A stretch of DNA of 50,561 bases from Acidobacteriota bacterium (GCA_020851325.1 JADZCY010000257.1:1-50561); one strand, 5' to 3'; positions 32,810-41,212 are shown, counted from the stretch's first letter. The notes: generated by a model not told the origin, from the sequence alone. Numbers and translations: made by a program.

Positions 32810-35332
32810 TCAGTGCGGCTGCGCCGCCGCTTCCGTCGTCGTTACCGGCACATCACTCGTCATCCGGAACGCCGGGCTCCGGACAATCGCCTGCACGAGT
32901 GCGCTGATCTTCAAGCCGTTGGCCGTCGCCTCGCGGACGATGCGGCGCACCATCGGCATGTCGGCGGCGTCGAGTCGGCGGCCGAGCGCGTAGGTCATCA
33001 TGCTTTCCGTGAAGCTCAGGACAAACACGTCCTGATGCTTCAGGATGGCGTTGCGCAGGCCCGCCGGACCGTCCATCGGCGTGCCGTCATAGAGTTCGCC
33101 GCTCGGGTCCACCGGGCTGCCGTTGTCCTTGATGCGCCACTTGCCGGTGACGTCGAAGTTCTCGAGCGCCAGGCCGAGCGGATCGATGACGCGGTGGCAG
33201 GAGCGGCACGCCGGGTTGGCGCGGTGCGTCTCCATGCGCTCGCGCACGGTCAGCAGGCGCTTGGCGTCGGCGCCCTTGGTTTCCTCGAGCGTCGGCACGT
33301 TCGGCGGCGGCGCCGGCGGCGGCGAGCCGAGCAGCACTTCCATCACCCACTTGCCGCGCATCACCGGCGAGGTGCGATCGGCCACCGAGGTGAGCATCAG
33401 CACGCTGCCCTTGCCGAGCAGGCCGCGACGCTCTTCCGGCACCGTGACGCGCTGGAACTCGCTGCCGGTGATATTCGGGATGCCGTAGTGACGCGCCAGG
33501 CGGCCGTTGACGAACGTGTGGTCGGCCGTCAGCAGATCCAGCACGGTGCGATCCTCGCGCACCAGGCTGTCGAAGAACATCTCGGTCTCACGCACCATCG
33601 CGTGACCGAGCGAGCGATCGAAGTAGGGATAGAGAATCGCGTCCGGCAGGATCTGTTCGACGTCGGCCAGGCGCAGCCACTGCGCGGCAAAGCGCGACGA
33701 CAGCCCTTCCGCCCGCGGATCGGCCAGCATCCGGCGCACCTGGCGATCGAGCGCGGCCGGCGTGTCGAGCGCGCCGGACGAGGCCGCCTTCACCAGCGTC
33801 TCGTCGGGGCTCGTGCCCCAGATGAAGAACGACAGGCGCGAGGCCAGCGCCAGCGGATCGACCCGGTAGGTGGCGGCGTTGGCGTTGAGCGCGCGCACCG
33901 GTTCGAGACGGAAGAGGAACTGCGGGCTGGCGAGGATGGCTTCGAGCACCGTCGCGACGCCGTATTCGAAGTCCGCTTCGTCGCGGCCCGACTTGTAGAA
34001 CGTCATCAACCGCTCGAGGTCCTTCTCGGACACCGGCCGGCGGAACGCCCGCGACGCCAGGTCGCGCACGATCCGCGTCGCGCAAGCCTGTTCGTCGGCC
34101 TGGCTCGTCGGCCGGCACGTGAACACCTTGCGGCGGCTCGGCGTATCCGAGATGCCCGTCACCTTCTGCGGCCCGACGATGGAGAGGTCCTTGAGGTGCG
34201 GCAGCGTGGTGATGCCGTGCGACACGCCGATCTGCGTGTCGGCCAGCGTGTGATCGATCGGCGCGATGAGATCGTTCACCGGCCCTTCGAAACGCTTGAT
34301 GAACGCCGCGGTGACGCGGTGCGGCCCGGCGGACACCTGAATCACCGGCGTCTTGAGCGCCAGGCCGCCGGTCACATCGGCCATGCGCGGCGCGATGTCG
34401 ACAACGGCGACGCGTTCGCCGTCAATCGACACTTCCGCTTGTTCACCGGAGGTCGGCGCGCCGAACAAAAATCCGTCGGCGTTGCCGTGCAGCTGCAGGC
34501 GGAACACGTACTCGCCATCGGCCGGGAAGGTGTGGATCACCGACACGCCGCCGCGCGTGCCGAACGGCGCGTTCTCGACGCGCTCCATCTGCGACGATGT
34601 CTTCGCCACCAGATACAGCGCTTCGGCGGATTCCGCTTCGGTGTCGCCGATGGCCAGCGCCGTCACCTTGCTGGCGGCGCGCAGGTACGACTCCATCAAC
34701 GTCGGCGAGAACATCTGCGAGTCGGAGACGTTGTCGAAACCGGCGCTGAGGGTGTCGGCCGGCAGCAGACCCGACACGTCGATATCGAGGGCCAGGAGGT
34801 CGCGGACGGCGCGCGAGTACTCGGCGCGATTGAGACGCTGGAACACGCGACCGCCGGAGCGATTGGCGTCGGCCGCGCGGTCCACCATGGTCTCGAGCGC
34901 GGTGGTGACCGCCATCAAGGTCGCCGCCTCGGGCCGCTTGGCCCCCGCCGGCGGCATCATCCCGGCGCGCAGCTTGCGGATGATCTTCTCGGTGAGTTCG
35001 GCGTGCTCGGAGGCGTGCGCCGGATCGTACGACGCCAGCGTCAGCCCGCCCGCCTTGGCGCGATCGCTGTGACACCCGACGCAGTACTGCTTGAAGATGT
35101 CGGCGTTGGCCGCGACCGCAGCAGGTGCGGCAGGTGCCGCCGCCGCGGGACGCGACACGGCCGGCGTGGGGCGCGCCGTCGCCGGCGCGGGAGCGGACGG
35201 CGCCGGGGCTTGCTGAGCGGCGCGAGCCACGGCAGGAGCCGCAGGCGCGGGCGCGCGCTGCTGCTCGGCCGCAGCCAGAACCGTCAGACCAAGAACCGAC
35301 GCAAACACCACCGAAGGGACTGGCTGTCTCAT
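32810..35332 (-). CDS. DUF1592/DUF1588 exported cytochrome-like protein
   Basis: An 840-residue exported protein built as in Planctomycetes and Acidobacteria: signal peptide, an Ala/Pro-rich linker of about 55 residues, a c-type heme site (QYCVGCHS, near residue 86), then the domain series DUF1587, DUF1595, DUF1592, DUF1588 and DUF1585. FQRLNRAEYSRAVRDLLALD marks DUF1587, RLSFFIWGTSPDE DUF1592, and PACRSCHRVIDPLGLALENFD (a second CxxCH) DUF1588. Partners and substrate are unknown; a periplasmic redox role is likely. A TATACT -10 lies 15 nt before the ATG. Confidence 0.93.
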   Translation of the reverse strand: MRQPVPSVVFASVLGLTVLAAAEQQRAPAPAAPAVARAAQQAPAPSAPAPATARPTPAVSRPAAAAPAAPAAVAANADIFKQYCVGCHSDRAKAGGLTLASYDPAHASEHAELTEKIIRKLRAGMMPPAGAKRPEAATLMAVTTALETMVDRAADANRSGGRVFQRLNRAEYSRAVRDLLALDIDVSGLLPADTLSAGFDNVSDSQMFSPTLMESYLRAASKVTALAIGDTEAESAEALYLVAKTSSQMERVENAPFGTRGGVSVIHTFPADGEYVFRLQLHGNADGFLFGAPTSGEQAEVSIDGERVAVVDIAPRMADVTGGLALKTPVIQVSAGPHRVTAAFIKRFEGPVNDLIAPIDHTLADTQIGVSHGITTLPHLKDLSIVGPQKVTGISDTPSRRKVFTCRPTSQADEQACATRIVRDLASRAFRRPVSEKDLERLMTFYKSGRDEADFEYGVATVLEAILASPQFLFRLEPVRALNANAATYRVDPLALASRLSFFIWGTSPDETLVKAASSGALDTPAALDRQVRRMLADPRAEGLSSRFAAQWLRLADVEQILPDAILYPYFDRSLGHAMVRETEMFFDSLVREDRTVLDLLTADHTFVNGRLARHYGIPNITGSEFQRVTVPEERRGLLGKGSVLMLTSVADRTSPVMRGKWVMEVLLGSPPPAPPPNVPTLEETKGADAKRLLTVRERMETHRANPACRSCHRVIDPLGLALENFDVTGKWRIKDNGSPVDPSGELYDGTPMDGPAGLRNAILKHQDVFVLSFTESMMTYALGRRLDAADMPMVRRIVREATANGLKISALVQAIVRSPAFRMTSDVPVTTTEAAAQPH

Positions 35333-35347
35333 AGGCGAATGCCGGGA

Positions 35348-35353
35348 AGTATA
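35348..35353 (-). promoter_or_regulatory. Putative -10 hexamer of the DUF1592 gene
   Basis: TATACT on the minus strand would start transcription near 35341, nine bases before the ATG; no Shine-Dalgarno sequence is present in that leader. Confidence 0.4.
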
Positions 35354-35417
35354 GCCGTATTCCCCGGCGCCGGCCGTGTCATCTTATGTCACGCGGGCTG
35401 AATACTTTAGGCGGCTA

Positions 35418-35480
35418 ACGGCGGAGGGCTTGAAGGCCTTGGAGGGCTTGAAAGGCTTGCAGGGCGTGAAGGGCTTGATC
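35418..35480. repeat. GGCTTGAAGG-word repeat
   Basis: About six degenerate copies of a roughly 9-10 nt word (GGCTTGAAG, GGCCTTGGAG, GGCTTGCAG, GGCGTGAAG) fill this part of the gap between the mannosyltransferase-like gene and the DUF1592 promoter. Unlike other gaps, it does not overlap a stop codon. Confidence 0.7.
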
Positions 35481-35498
35481 GGCGAAGCGAACGGCCCG

Positions 35499-36938
35499 TC
35501 AGTACGGTGGACGCCAGGTGAAGAACAGCGCCGCCATGAGCCCCTGCAGCAGCGCAAAACCCATCAGCCACCCCGTCCGGTGCGCGGCCGGCACCACCGC
35601 CCCCAGCCAGATGAACGCCGGGAAGAGCGTGGAGGTGACGCGGCCCATCGACAGCAGGCCGCCCGCGGCCAGCGGCGGCAACAGGTTGACCAGCAGCAGC
35701 ACCGCGAACGCCCAGCCGAGCCGGCGGCCAACCGGCCACACCGTAACCAGGATGAACAGCACGCTGACGAGATAGATCATGTCGAGCGTCTGGTCCGCCG
35801 CGTACGAATACACGCCGAACTGCCCGAGATATGACAGGCGATCGGCGACGAGCGTATCGAGCGGCCGGTAGACCCGTCCCCAGGCGGCGTTCTGGGTCGT
35901 CCACTGGAAGGGGTGCCCGGTCAGGAACAGGATGAACGTCGAATAGACGAGCATGCCGATGCCCGGCGTGGCGGCCGCGGCCAGCCGATCCAGATGGGCG
36001 GTCCACGCTACCCCGGCCCATCCGCCGCGGGCGCGGCGTTCGGTCCAGAGCGATTCGAGCACCATCACGCCCAGCACCACCGACAGCAACGCCCCGTTGG
36101 GCCGCGTGAGTCCGGCCAGAAGGCCCCACGCGGCCGTCCTGCCAACTTCCCCACGACGGAAGTGATACACCGCCGCCACCGCCGCCAGCAGGAAGAGCGA
36201 TTCCGTATACGGCGCGCTGTAATACACCGCGAACGGATAGCTCGCCAGCAGCGCCACGGCGGCGCGCGCCTGCCCTTCGTCGCCAAGCAGATCTCTCGCC
36301 AGCCGCAGCAGATAGACGAGCGCGCCGAAAAACGCCACGAACGCAATCGCCACGCCCGCCCACAGCGGCTGCCGGCCAAGGACGATGGACGTGTATCGCA
36401 TCGCCATCGGGAAGGCCGGGAAGAACGCGATGTTCTGCTGCTGGCCCTCGCTCTCCGCCGACCACTCGTAGCCCTCGTTGGCCACGCCCAGATACCAGCC
36501 GGCGTCGTAGCGCGCCGGCAGGTTCAGCAGTTCGTTATCGGAAATGCGGAACGGGACCGGCTGCTCCGCCGGATAACCGACGAGCGACACCGCCAGGAAT
36601 CCGATGACGAGCACGCCCAGCCGGGTCGCGATCCACACCGGCCACACCGCGCGCGTGTCTGGCGACTGCCACCAGCGGATCACCGCACGCGTGACGCGCG
36701 CGATGATCGTGGGCGTGCGCCATCGCCAGTGCCGCAGCCCCATCAGCGCCATCGCCGCCATGAGCGGCCGCCACGCATCGGTCACCGACACCCGCACGCC
36801 GAACACGTCGACACGGAAGCCGCCGAAGACCGTCACCGACAGCGTGAGTGCCAGCAGCAGCAGCGCCACACCGTCGGCGGCGCGCACCCACGCGGGTAGG
36901 CGTGAAACCGGCTCGGACTCGGAAACGGGATGCGGCAC
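35499..36938 (-). CDS. PIG-V-like (GT-C) mannosyltransferase, integral membrane
   Basis: A 479-residue polytopic protein resembling PIG-V/GPI-mannosyltransferase-2-type enzymes, which transfer mannose from dolichol- or polyprenyl-linked donors. The typical motifs occur in order: LPARYDAGWYLGVANEGYEW with the acidic residue on the outer loop, NIAFFPAFPMAMRY, APYTESLFLLAAVAAVYH and GLTRPNGALLSV. About ten membrane helices follow. The start is GTG 36938, 6 nt after the methyltransferase stop; the gene therefore closes the KS-FAD-ICMT operon. Acceptor and product are unknown. Confidence 0.82.
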   Translation of the reverse strand: MPHPVSESEPVSRLPAWVRAADGVALLLLALTLSVTVFGGFRVDVFGVRVSVTDAWRPLMAAMALMGLRHWRWRTPTIIARVTRAVIRWWQSPDTRAVWPVWIATRLGVLVIGFLAVSLVGYPAEQPVPFRISDNELLNLPARYDAGWYLGVANEGYEWSAESEGQQQNIAFFPAFPMAMRYTSIVLGRQPLWAGVAIAFVAFFGALVYLLRLARDLLGDEGQARAAVALLASYPFAVYYSAPYTESLFLLAAVAAVYHFRRGEVGRTAAWGLLAGLTRPNGALLSVVLGVMVLESLWTERRARGGWAGVAWTAHLDRLAAAATPGIGMLVYSTFILFLTGHPFQWTTQNAAWGRVYRPLDTLVADRLSYLGQFGVYSYAADQTLDMIYLVSVLFILVTVWPVGRRLGWAFAVLLLVNLLPPLAAGGLLSMGRVTSTLFPAFIWLGAVVPAAHRTGWLMGFALLQGLMAALFFTWRPPY

Positions 36939-36944
36939 GGCCTG

Positions 36945-37460
36945 CTATTGTCGCCCGAGTGCGCGGTCTTCCACCTGGATCCGCCGCCACATCAACCACC
37001 CGAACGCGGCCAGCCCCAGCGCCCCGCTCACCGGCGCCCACACAATCAGCGCCACGCCGACGATCTCGCCGACGATAGCGACGTAGTTGGGATGGTGGAG
37101 GTAACGATACGGTCCCGAGGCGACGAGCGGATGGCCGGGCAGCACCAGCACGCGGAACGACCAGCGGCCGCCCAGCGAGGTGATCGCCCACAGCTTCAGC
37201 GCCTTGCCGAGACCGAACACGACGAGTCCTGCCACCGCGACGAGCCCCGGCGACGGACCGGTGAGCGCACCTTCGACGGCCATCAGCACGAACACGCCCG
37301 GATAGACGACGCGCATGATCTGGAACACATCGTCCGGCGGCTCCACCGCGCCCTGCCGCCGCAGCGACGCTTCGTTCACCAGCGACAGCACGAGTTCACC
37401 CGCCATGATCGCCAGCACGCCGGCCACCGCAAACACGGCCACGGCCGCCGCGGTGGTCAT
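36945..37460 (-). CDS. ICMT/PEMT-family membrane methyltransferase
   Basis: A 171-residue four-helix membrane methyltransferase of the isoprenylcysteine carboxyl methyltransferase superfamily. The C-terminal signature reads GPYRYLHHPNYVAIVGEIVG, with the terminal E-D-region VEDRALG. The track ORF begins at 37847, but the overlap ATGA with the FAD enzyme points to ATG 37460. Bacterial members are often paired with FAD oxidoreductases and polyketide synthases. Substrate unknown. Confidence 0.83.
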   Translation of the reverse strand: MTTAAAVAVFAVAGVLAIMAGELVLSLVNEASLRRQGAVEPPDDVFQIMRVVYPGVFVLMAVEGALTGPSPGLVAVAGLVVFGLGKALKLWAITSLGGRWSFRVLVLPGHPLVASGPYRYLHHPNYVAIVGEIVGVALIVWAPVSGALGLAAFGWLMWRRIQVEDRALGRQ

Positions 37461-38638
37461 CGGCGGCCCCCGATGCCGGCGTCGCCGGCGACGCGAATCA
37501 CCGACGCGAACGCCGAGGGCCAGTGCCGCGCCAGGTGCGCCGCCGCGGCCACGCCCGCGGGCGAACCGACGAGCCCGCGCAGTGCCTTGTTGAACGCGCG
37601 CTTCGGCGCCAGCGCACGGCGAAGCGCACGCGCGTACGGCAGGTGCGCGTCGTCCGGCGTGTGCGTGCCGCGCAGCACACCGGTGCAGATGTCCGCGGCA
37701 ATTTCGGCGGAGGCAAGCGCGAGACGGATGCCGTCGCCGGTCATCGGATCGACGAAGCCGGCGGCGTCGCCCACCAGCAGCAGCCCCGGCGCGCCGGGGG
37801 CGTGGGCCTCGACGGCAAGCGGCCCCAGCACCGCGGGCTGCGTGCACATGCGCGCGCGACGAAAGCGCGGCCCGAGCGTTTCATCGCTCGACAACCGCGC
37901 CTGCAGCACGTCCGCGGGCCGGCGCCAATCCGTGTCGCTCGTATCCGGCGCTTCGACGAGGCACGCGTTGGCGCGGCCATCCCGCGTCGGCGCGACGCCC
38001 AGGTAATACCCGCGCCGCACGTGCATCTCCCCCACCGCCGCCAGATCATCCACATCGTCGAAGTACGCACCGACCGCCCAGCGCCGCGGCGATGGCGGCA
38101 CGCGCGTCAGCGCGCACGCGGCGGCGAGCGTCGAGCGCCGGCCGTCCGCCGCCAGCGTCATCAACGCACGCACGTGCGTGTGCTCGCCATCACGACGACG
38201 AATGCGCACGCCGCGCACCACACCGCCACTGTCGACGATTGGCGCAACGACGCGTGTCTGTTGATGGACGTTCGCGCCCGCGTCGGCTGCTCGAGCGAGG
38301 AGCCAGGCATCGAACACATCGCGCGTGATGCCGATGCCGGCAATGCCGGTGCCGTAGCGGCCGTGCACGCGCACGCCACCCGGGCCGGTGAGCAGCATGC
38401 CCTCGATGACGTGACCGAGCCGCGACAGTGCATCGACGTCGACATGACGCGCCAGCAGCACCGCGGCGCCAGGGTTGAGCGTGTCGCCGCAGAGTTTCGG
38501 TCGCGGAAATTTCGCGCGCTCGATGACGATCACGCGCGCGCCGGCACGCGCCAGCAGCAGCGCGGCGAGTGCGCCCGCCGGTCCACCGCCGGCAATCACC
38601 ACGTCGGCGTCGCGCGGTGCGGCGTCATCTACGCGCAT
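37457..38638 (-). CDS. FAD-dependent oxidoreductase (geranylgeranyl-reductase-like)
   Basis: A 393-residue flavoprotein. The dinucleotide fold opens with VVIAGGGPAGALAALLLARAG, continues with ERAKFPRPKLCGDTLNPGA, and has the second FAD motif LLLVGDAAGFVDPMTGDGI. These are features of the geranylgeranyl reductase/halogenase-like class. It would reduce or hydroxylate a lipid or polyketide intermediate. It overlaps the ketosynthase by 14 nt upstream and the methyltransferase by 4 nt downstream. Confidence 0.9.
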   Translation of the reverse strand: MRVDDAAPRDADVVIAGGGPAGALAALLLARAGARVIVIERAKFPRPKLCGDTLNPGAAVLLARHVDVDALSRLGHVIEGMLLTGPGGVRVHGRYGTGIAGIGITRDVFDAWLLARAADAGANVHQQTRVVAPIVDSGGVVRGVRIRRRDGEHTHVRALMTLAADGRRSTLAAACALTRVPPSPRRWAVGAYFDDVDDLAAVGEMHVRRGYYLGVAPTRDGRANACLVEAPDTSDTDWRRPADVLQARLSSDETLGPRFRRARMCTQPAVLGPLAVEAHAPGAPGLLLVGDAAGFVDPMTGDGIRLALASAEIAADICTGVLRGTHTPDDAHLPYARALRRALAPKRAFNKALRGLVGSPAGVAAAAHLARHWPSAFASVIRVAGDAGIGGRR

Positions 38639-39887
38639 CCGCTGCTCCGAGGACGATCGCCGCGTTCTTCGAACCGAAGCCCAGGCAGTTGCAGAGCGCC
38701 GCCTCGACCTGCGCCTCGCGGCCGGTGTTGGGCAGGAAGTCCATGTCGCACGCGGGATCGGGATTCAGCAGATTGATCGTCGGCGGCAGAAACCCGGCCT
38801 GCATCGCCATCGCGGTGGTCACCACGCCGGCGGCGCCGCTGGCGCCCTGCGGGTGACCGATCATCGACTTGGTGGACGAGCCCGGCACGCGTGAGGCCGA
38901 CGTGCCCAGCACGGTGCGCGTGCAGCGCGCTTCGATGGCGTCGTTCAATTGCGTCGACGTGCCGTGATAATTCACGTAGCCGATCTCTTCCGGCGCGCGT
39001 CCCGCGGTGTCGAGCGCGGTGCCGAGGCAGCGGACGATCTCGGTGCCGTCGGGATCCATCTGCACGCGGTGATAGGCGTCGCACGTCGAGGCATAGCCTT
39101 CGATGCAGGCGTAAATGTGCGCACCGCGGGCGCGGGCGCGATCCTCGCGTTCGAGCGCCAGCATCCACGCGCCTTCGCCGAGGACGAAGCCGTCACGGCC
39201 GCGATCGAACGGCCGCGACGCTTCGGCCGGCCGATCGTTGTAGCGCGTCGAGACGGCGCGCATGCGCGAGAAGCCGAAGATCATGCCCGGCAGCACGCAG
39301 CCGTCGGTGCCGCCCGAGAGCAGCACGTCGTACTCGCCGAGCGCGAGCAGCAGACGCGCGTAGCCCATGGCGTCGGTGGAACTGGTGCAGCCGGTGGACA
39401 CCACATGGCTGATCCCGTGCAGGCCGAGCGCGATGGAGATCTCGCTCGACACCATGCCGCAGATGCCGACGGCAATGGCGTAGGGCGTCACCTGCTTCCC
39501 GCCGTTGGTGAAGAAGTCCTGATACTGGCGTTCGCCGACGTCGATGCCGCCGCCGCCGGATCCGATCAGCACGCCGGCGCGCGGTTCGCCGAACGACAGG
39601 CCGGCGTCGTGCCACGCCTCGCGGGCGGCGCGGACGCCGAAGTGAGCCGCGCGCGAGTAACGGCGTGGGTCGGCGCGCGAGTCGTCGGGTTCGTTGAGGA
39701 GCGGCGGCAGCGGCTCGGTGATCGCCGGCACGTCGGCGGCGACGCGGCACGGATAGCCGGAGGCGTCGAAGGCGGTGATGGCGCGGGTGCCGCTGGTGCC
39801 CTGTCGCACGTGCGACCAGAAGGCATCACGGCCCGCGCCAAAGGTGGAAACGACGCCGATGCCCGTGATCGCGATCCGTGGCCGCAT
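38625..39887 (-). CDS. Beta-ketoacyl synthase (FabF-like ketosynthase)
   Basis: A 420-residue condensing enzyme. The active-site Cys in VVSTGCTSSTDAMG (near residue 166), His in NYHGTSTQLNDAIE and the Lys/His in TKSMIGHPQGASGAAG are all intact, so it should be active. It begins with IAITGIGVVSTFG and has the KAS-II-like length. Head of a four-gene operon with an FAD oxidoreductase, a membrane methyltransferase and a PIG-V-like gene, and no other fatty-acid genes. This suggests a dedicated lipid or polyketide role rather than housekeeping FabF. Predicted to be transcribed from TAGTAT (39900-39895), giving a one-base leader. Confidence 0.92.
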   Translation of the reverse strand: MRPRIAITGIGVVSTFGAGRDAFWSHVRQGTSGTRAITAFDASGYPCRVAADVPAITEPLPPLLNEPDDSRADPRRYSRAAHFGVRAAREAWHDAGLSFGEPRAGVLIGSGGGGIDVGERQYQDFFTNGGKQVTPYAIAVGICGMVSSEISIALGLHGISHVVSTGCTSSTDAMGYARLLLALGEYDVLLSGGTDGCVLPGMIFGFSRMRAVSTRYNDRPAEASRPFDRGRDGFVLGEGAWMLALEREDRARARGAHIYACIEGYASTCDAYHRVQMDPDGTEIVRCLGTALDTAGRAPEEIGYVNYHGTSTQLNDAIEARCTRTVLGTSASRVPGSSTKSMIGHPQGASGAAGVVTTAMAMQAGFLPPTINLLNPDPACDMDFLPNTGREAQVEAALCNCLGFGSKNAAIVLGAADARR

Positions 39888-39893
39888 GGCCTC

Positions 39894-39900
39894 TATACTA
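39894..39900. promoter_or_regulatory. Bidirectional -10 pair for two near-leaderless genes
   Basis: TATACTA reads TATACT (39894-39899) on the plus strand and TAGTAT (39900-39895) on the minus strand. The predicted starts are base 39906, exactly the ATG of the plus gene, and 39888, one base before the ketosynthase ATG. The whole gap between start codons is 18 bp. No clear -35 elements are seen. Confidence 0.5.
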
Positions 39901-39905
39901 CGCGG

Positions 39906-40604
39906 ATGCGTGCGGTTGCCTGGCTCGGCGCCGGGCTCTTCGTCGGTTCACTCTGGTATTTCGGCTACTTCTACTTCGTCCTGCTCGACCGTGTGATCGA
40001 CGGCGCTGGATCGGTCGCGGCCGTGCTGGTCAACGTCCTGCTGTTCTCGGCGTTCGCGCTGCACCATTCGATCTTCGCGCGCTCTGGACTCAAGACCTGG
40101 GTGCGTCGTCACGCGCCGCCGCAGCTCGAGCGATCGTTGTACGTGTGGATCTCGAGCCTGGCGCTGCTGGCGGTGTGTCTGCTGTGGCGGCCGCTGCCGG
40201 GCGTGTGGTGGGAATGGCAGGGTCTGGCCGGCACCATCAGCTACGGCGTCCAGCTCGCCGGCATCGCGCTCACCGTGATCAGCGCCGCACGCATCGACAT
40301 GCGCGAACTCGCCGGCGTGCGGCAGGCGGCGGTGATCGAACCGCACGGCTCCGCCGGCGACACGCCGCTGCAGGTGGGCGGTCCGTATCGCTGGGTGCGC
40401 CACCCGATCTACTTCGCGTGGGTGCTGATGGTGTTCGCCGCCCCGCGCATGACCTCGGGCCGCCTGCTCTTCGCGGTGATCAGCACCACCTACCTCGTGG
40501 TCGCCATCCCCTACGAAGAGCGCGGCCTCCGCGCTGAATTCGGTGAACCCTACGCCGCGTATCAGCGCCAGGTCCGGTGGCGCATCGTGCCGGGCATCTG
40601 GTAA
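39906..40604 (+). CDS. ICMT/NnrU-like membrane methyltransferase
   Basis: A 232-residue membrane protein with five or so helices, starting MRAVAWLGAGLFVGSLWYFGYFYF, with the ICMT-type C-terminus VGGPYRWVRHPIYFAWVLMVF and PYEERGLRAEFGEPYAAYQRQV. It is a SAM-dependent methyltransferase of the same broad superfamily as the gene at 36945, but longer and of a different subgroup. The track ORF at 38949 includes a shadow of the ketosynthase; ATG 39906 is the real start. Its TAA stop is the first triplet of the CACGAAG repeat. Confidence 0.83.
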   Translation: MRAVAWLGAGLFVGSLWYFGYFYFVLLDRVIDGAGSVAAVLVNVLLFSAFALHHSIFARSGLKTWVRRHAPPQLERSLYVWISSLALLAVCLLWRPLPGVWWEWQGLAGTISYGVQLAGIALTVISAARIDMRELAGVRQAAVIEPHGSAGDTPLQVGGPYRWVRHPIYFAWVLMVFAAPRMTSGRLLFAVISTTYLVVAIPYEERGLRAEFGEPYAAYQRQVRWRIVPGIW

Positions 40605-40792
40605 AGAAACCACGAAGACACGAAGGGGCACGAAGGGCGCGAAGTTACGAAGGGGAAAGACACCACGAAGGCACGAAGCGAGCCTTGTTGATCACGAAGG
40701 GCACGACGGTCACAAAGGAAAGCCTTGCATTATCAGTCTTTGTGGCCTTCGCGCTCTTCGTGCCCCTTCGTGCCTTCGTGGTTTCTTTCCTA
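40602..40792. repeat. CACGAAG-word inverted repeat, 42-nt arms, stop to stop
   Basis: Arms 40603-40644 and 40747-40788 (AAAGAAACCACGAAG...GCGCGAAG) are reverse complements with two mismatches in 42 nt. The plus gene's TAA is fused to the left arm; the minus gene's TAG lies one base from the right arm. The loop is about 100 nt with further CACGAAGG words. It would form a very stable hairpin in both transcripts and could act as a bidirectional terminator. The first 24 nt match the copy at 12818. Confidence 0.92.
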
Positions 40793-41200
40793 CCCCTTCC
40801 ACCCACGCGAGGGGCGGGTGAAGCGGGCCGGCAGTTTGCTCTTGTCGAGCGCCGGGGCGGGGGCGGACTCTTCGGCGGCGGCGATCTCCGCGTCCAGCTC
40901 ATCGTCTTTGGGCAGGCCCTCGAACTGATCGAGGAACACCAGCGAATGATGGGACGGGATCTCGAACTTCTTCCCGCACGTCTTGCACGTCACCTCGTCG
41001 TCCAGGCGCAGCAGGTGATCGCGCAGCTTGGCAAAGCGTTCGCGGTCGGCCTCGCCGGCGCCGTTCGGCAGCCGATCCTTCCTGGTCCGCCGCACCCAGC
41101 GCACGGAATAGTCATTGGTGCGCCGGCAGCGAGGGCAACTGAACCGTCCCGGGCGCGACTCCGGCTTGTCATTGAAAAACGCGCGTTCATCGAGAGCCAC
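40790..41200 (-). CDS. Zinc-ribbon hypothetical protein
   Basis: A 136-residue protein with two CxxC pairs, FSCPRCRRTNDY and EVTCKTCGKKFE, separated by about 45 residues with an Arg-rich helix between them. This suggests a single four-Cys zinc site, then a flexible acidic Ala/Glu region. No function is recognised. The start is a GTG at 41200. TACCAT at 41212-41207 places transcription start exactly on it, so the gene is predicted to be leaderless. It is convergent with the 39906 gene. Confidence 0.7.
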   Translation of the reverse strand: MALDERAFFNDKPESRPGRFSCPRCRRTNDYSVRWVRRTRKDRLPNGAGEADRERFAKLRDHLLRLDDEVTCKTCGKKFEIPSHHSLVFLDQFEGLPKDDELDAEIAAAEESAPAPALDKSKLPARFTRPSRGWKG

Positions 41201-41206
41201 AGAAGG

Positions 41207-41212
41207 ATGGTA
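41207..41212 (-). promoter_or_regulatory. Putative -10 hexamer, leaderless GTG gene
   Basis: TACCAT on the minus strand is followed by six bases and then GTG (41200). It directly abuts the GATCTCGTGA repeat copy 2. Confidence 0.45.

Noticed and set aside
31182-32993. 603-residue plus-strand ORF, and the 600-residue ORF at 29609-31411
   Set aside because: Antisense shadows of the DUF1552 and ankyrin genes.
32564-35401. 945-residue plus-strand ORF opposite DUF1592
   Set aside because: Antisense shadow; Arg/His-rich with no recognisable motif, while the minus strand has CxxCH sites and the DUF series.
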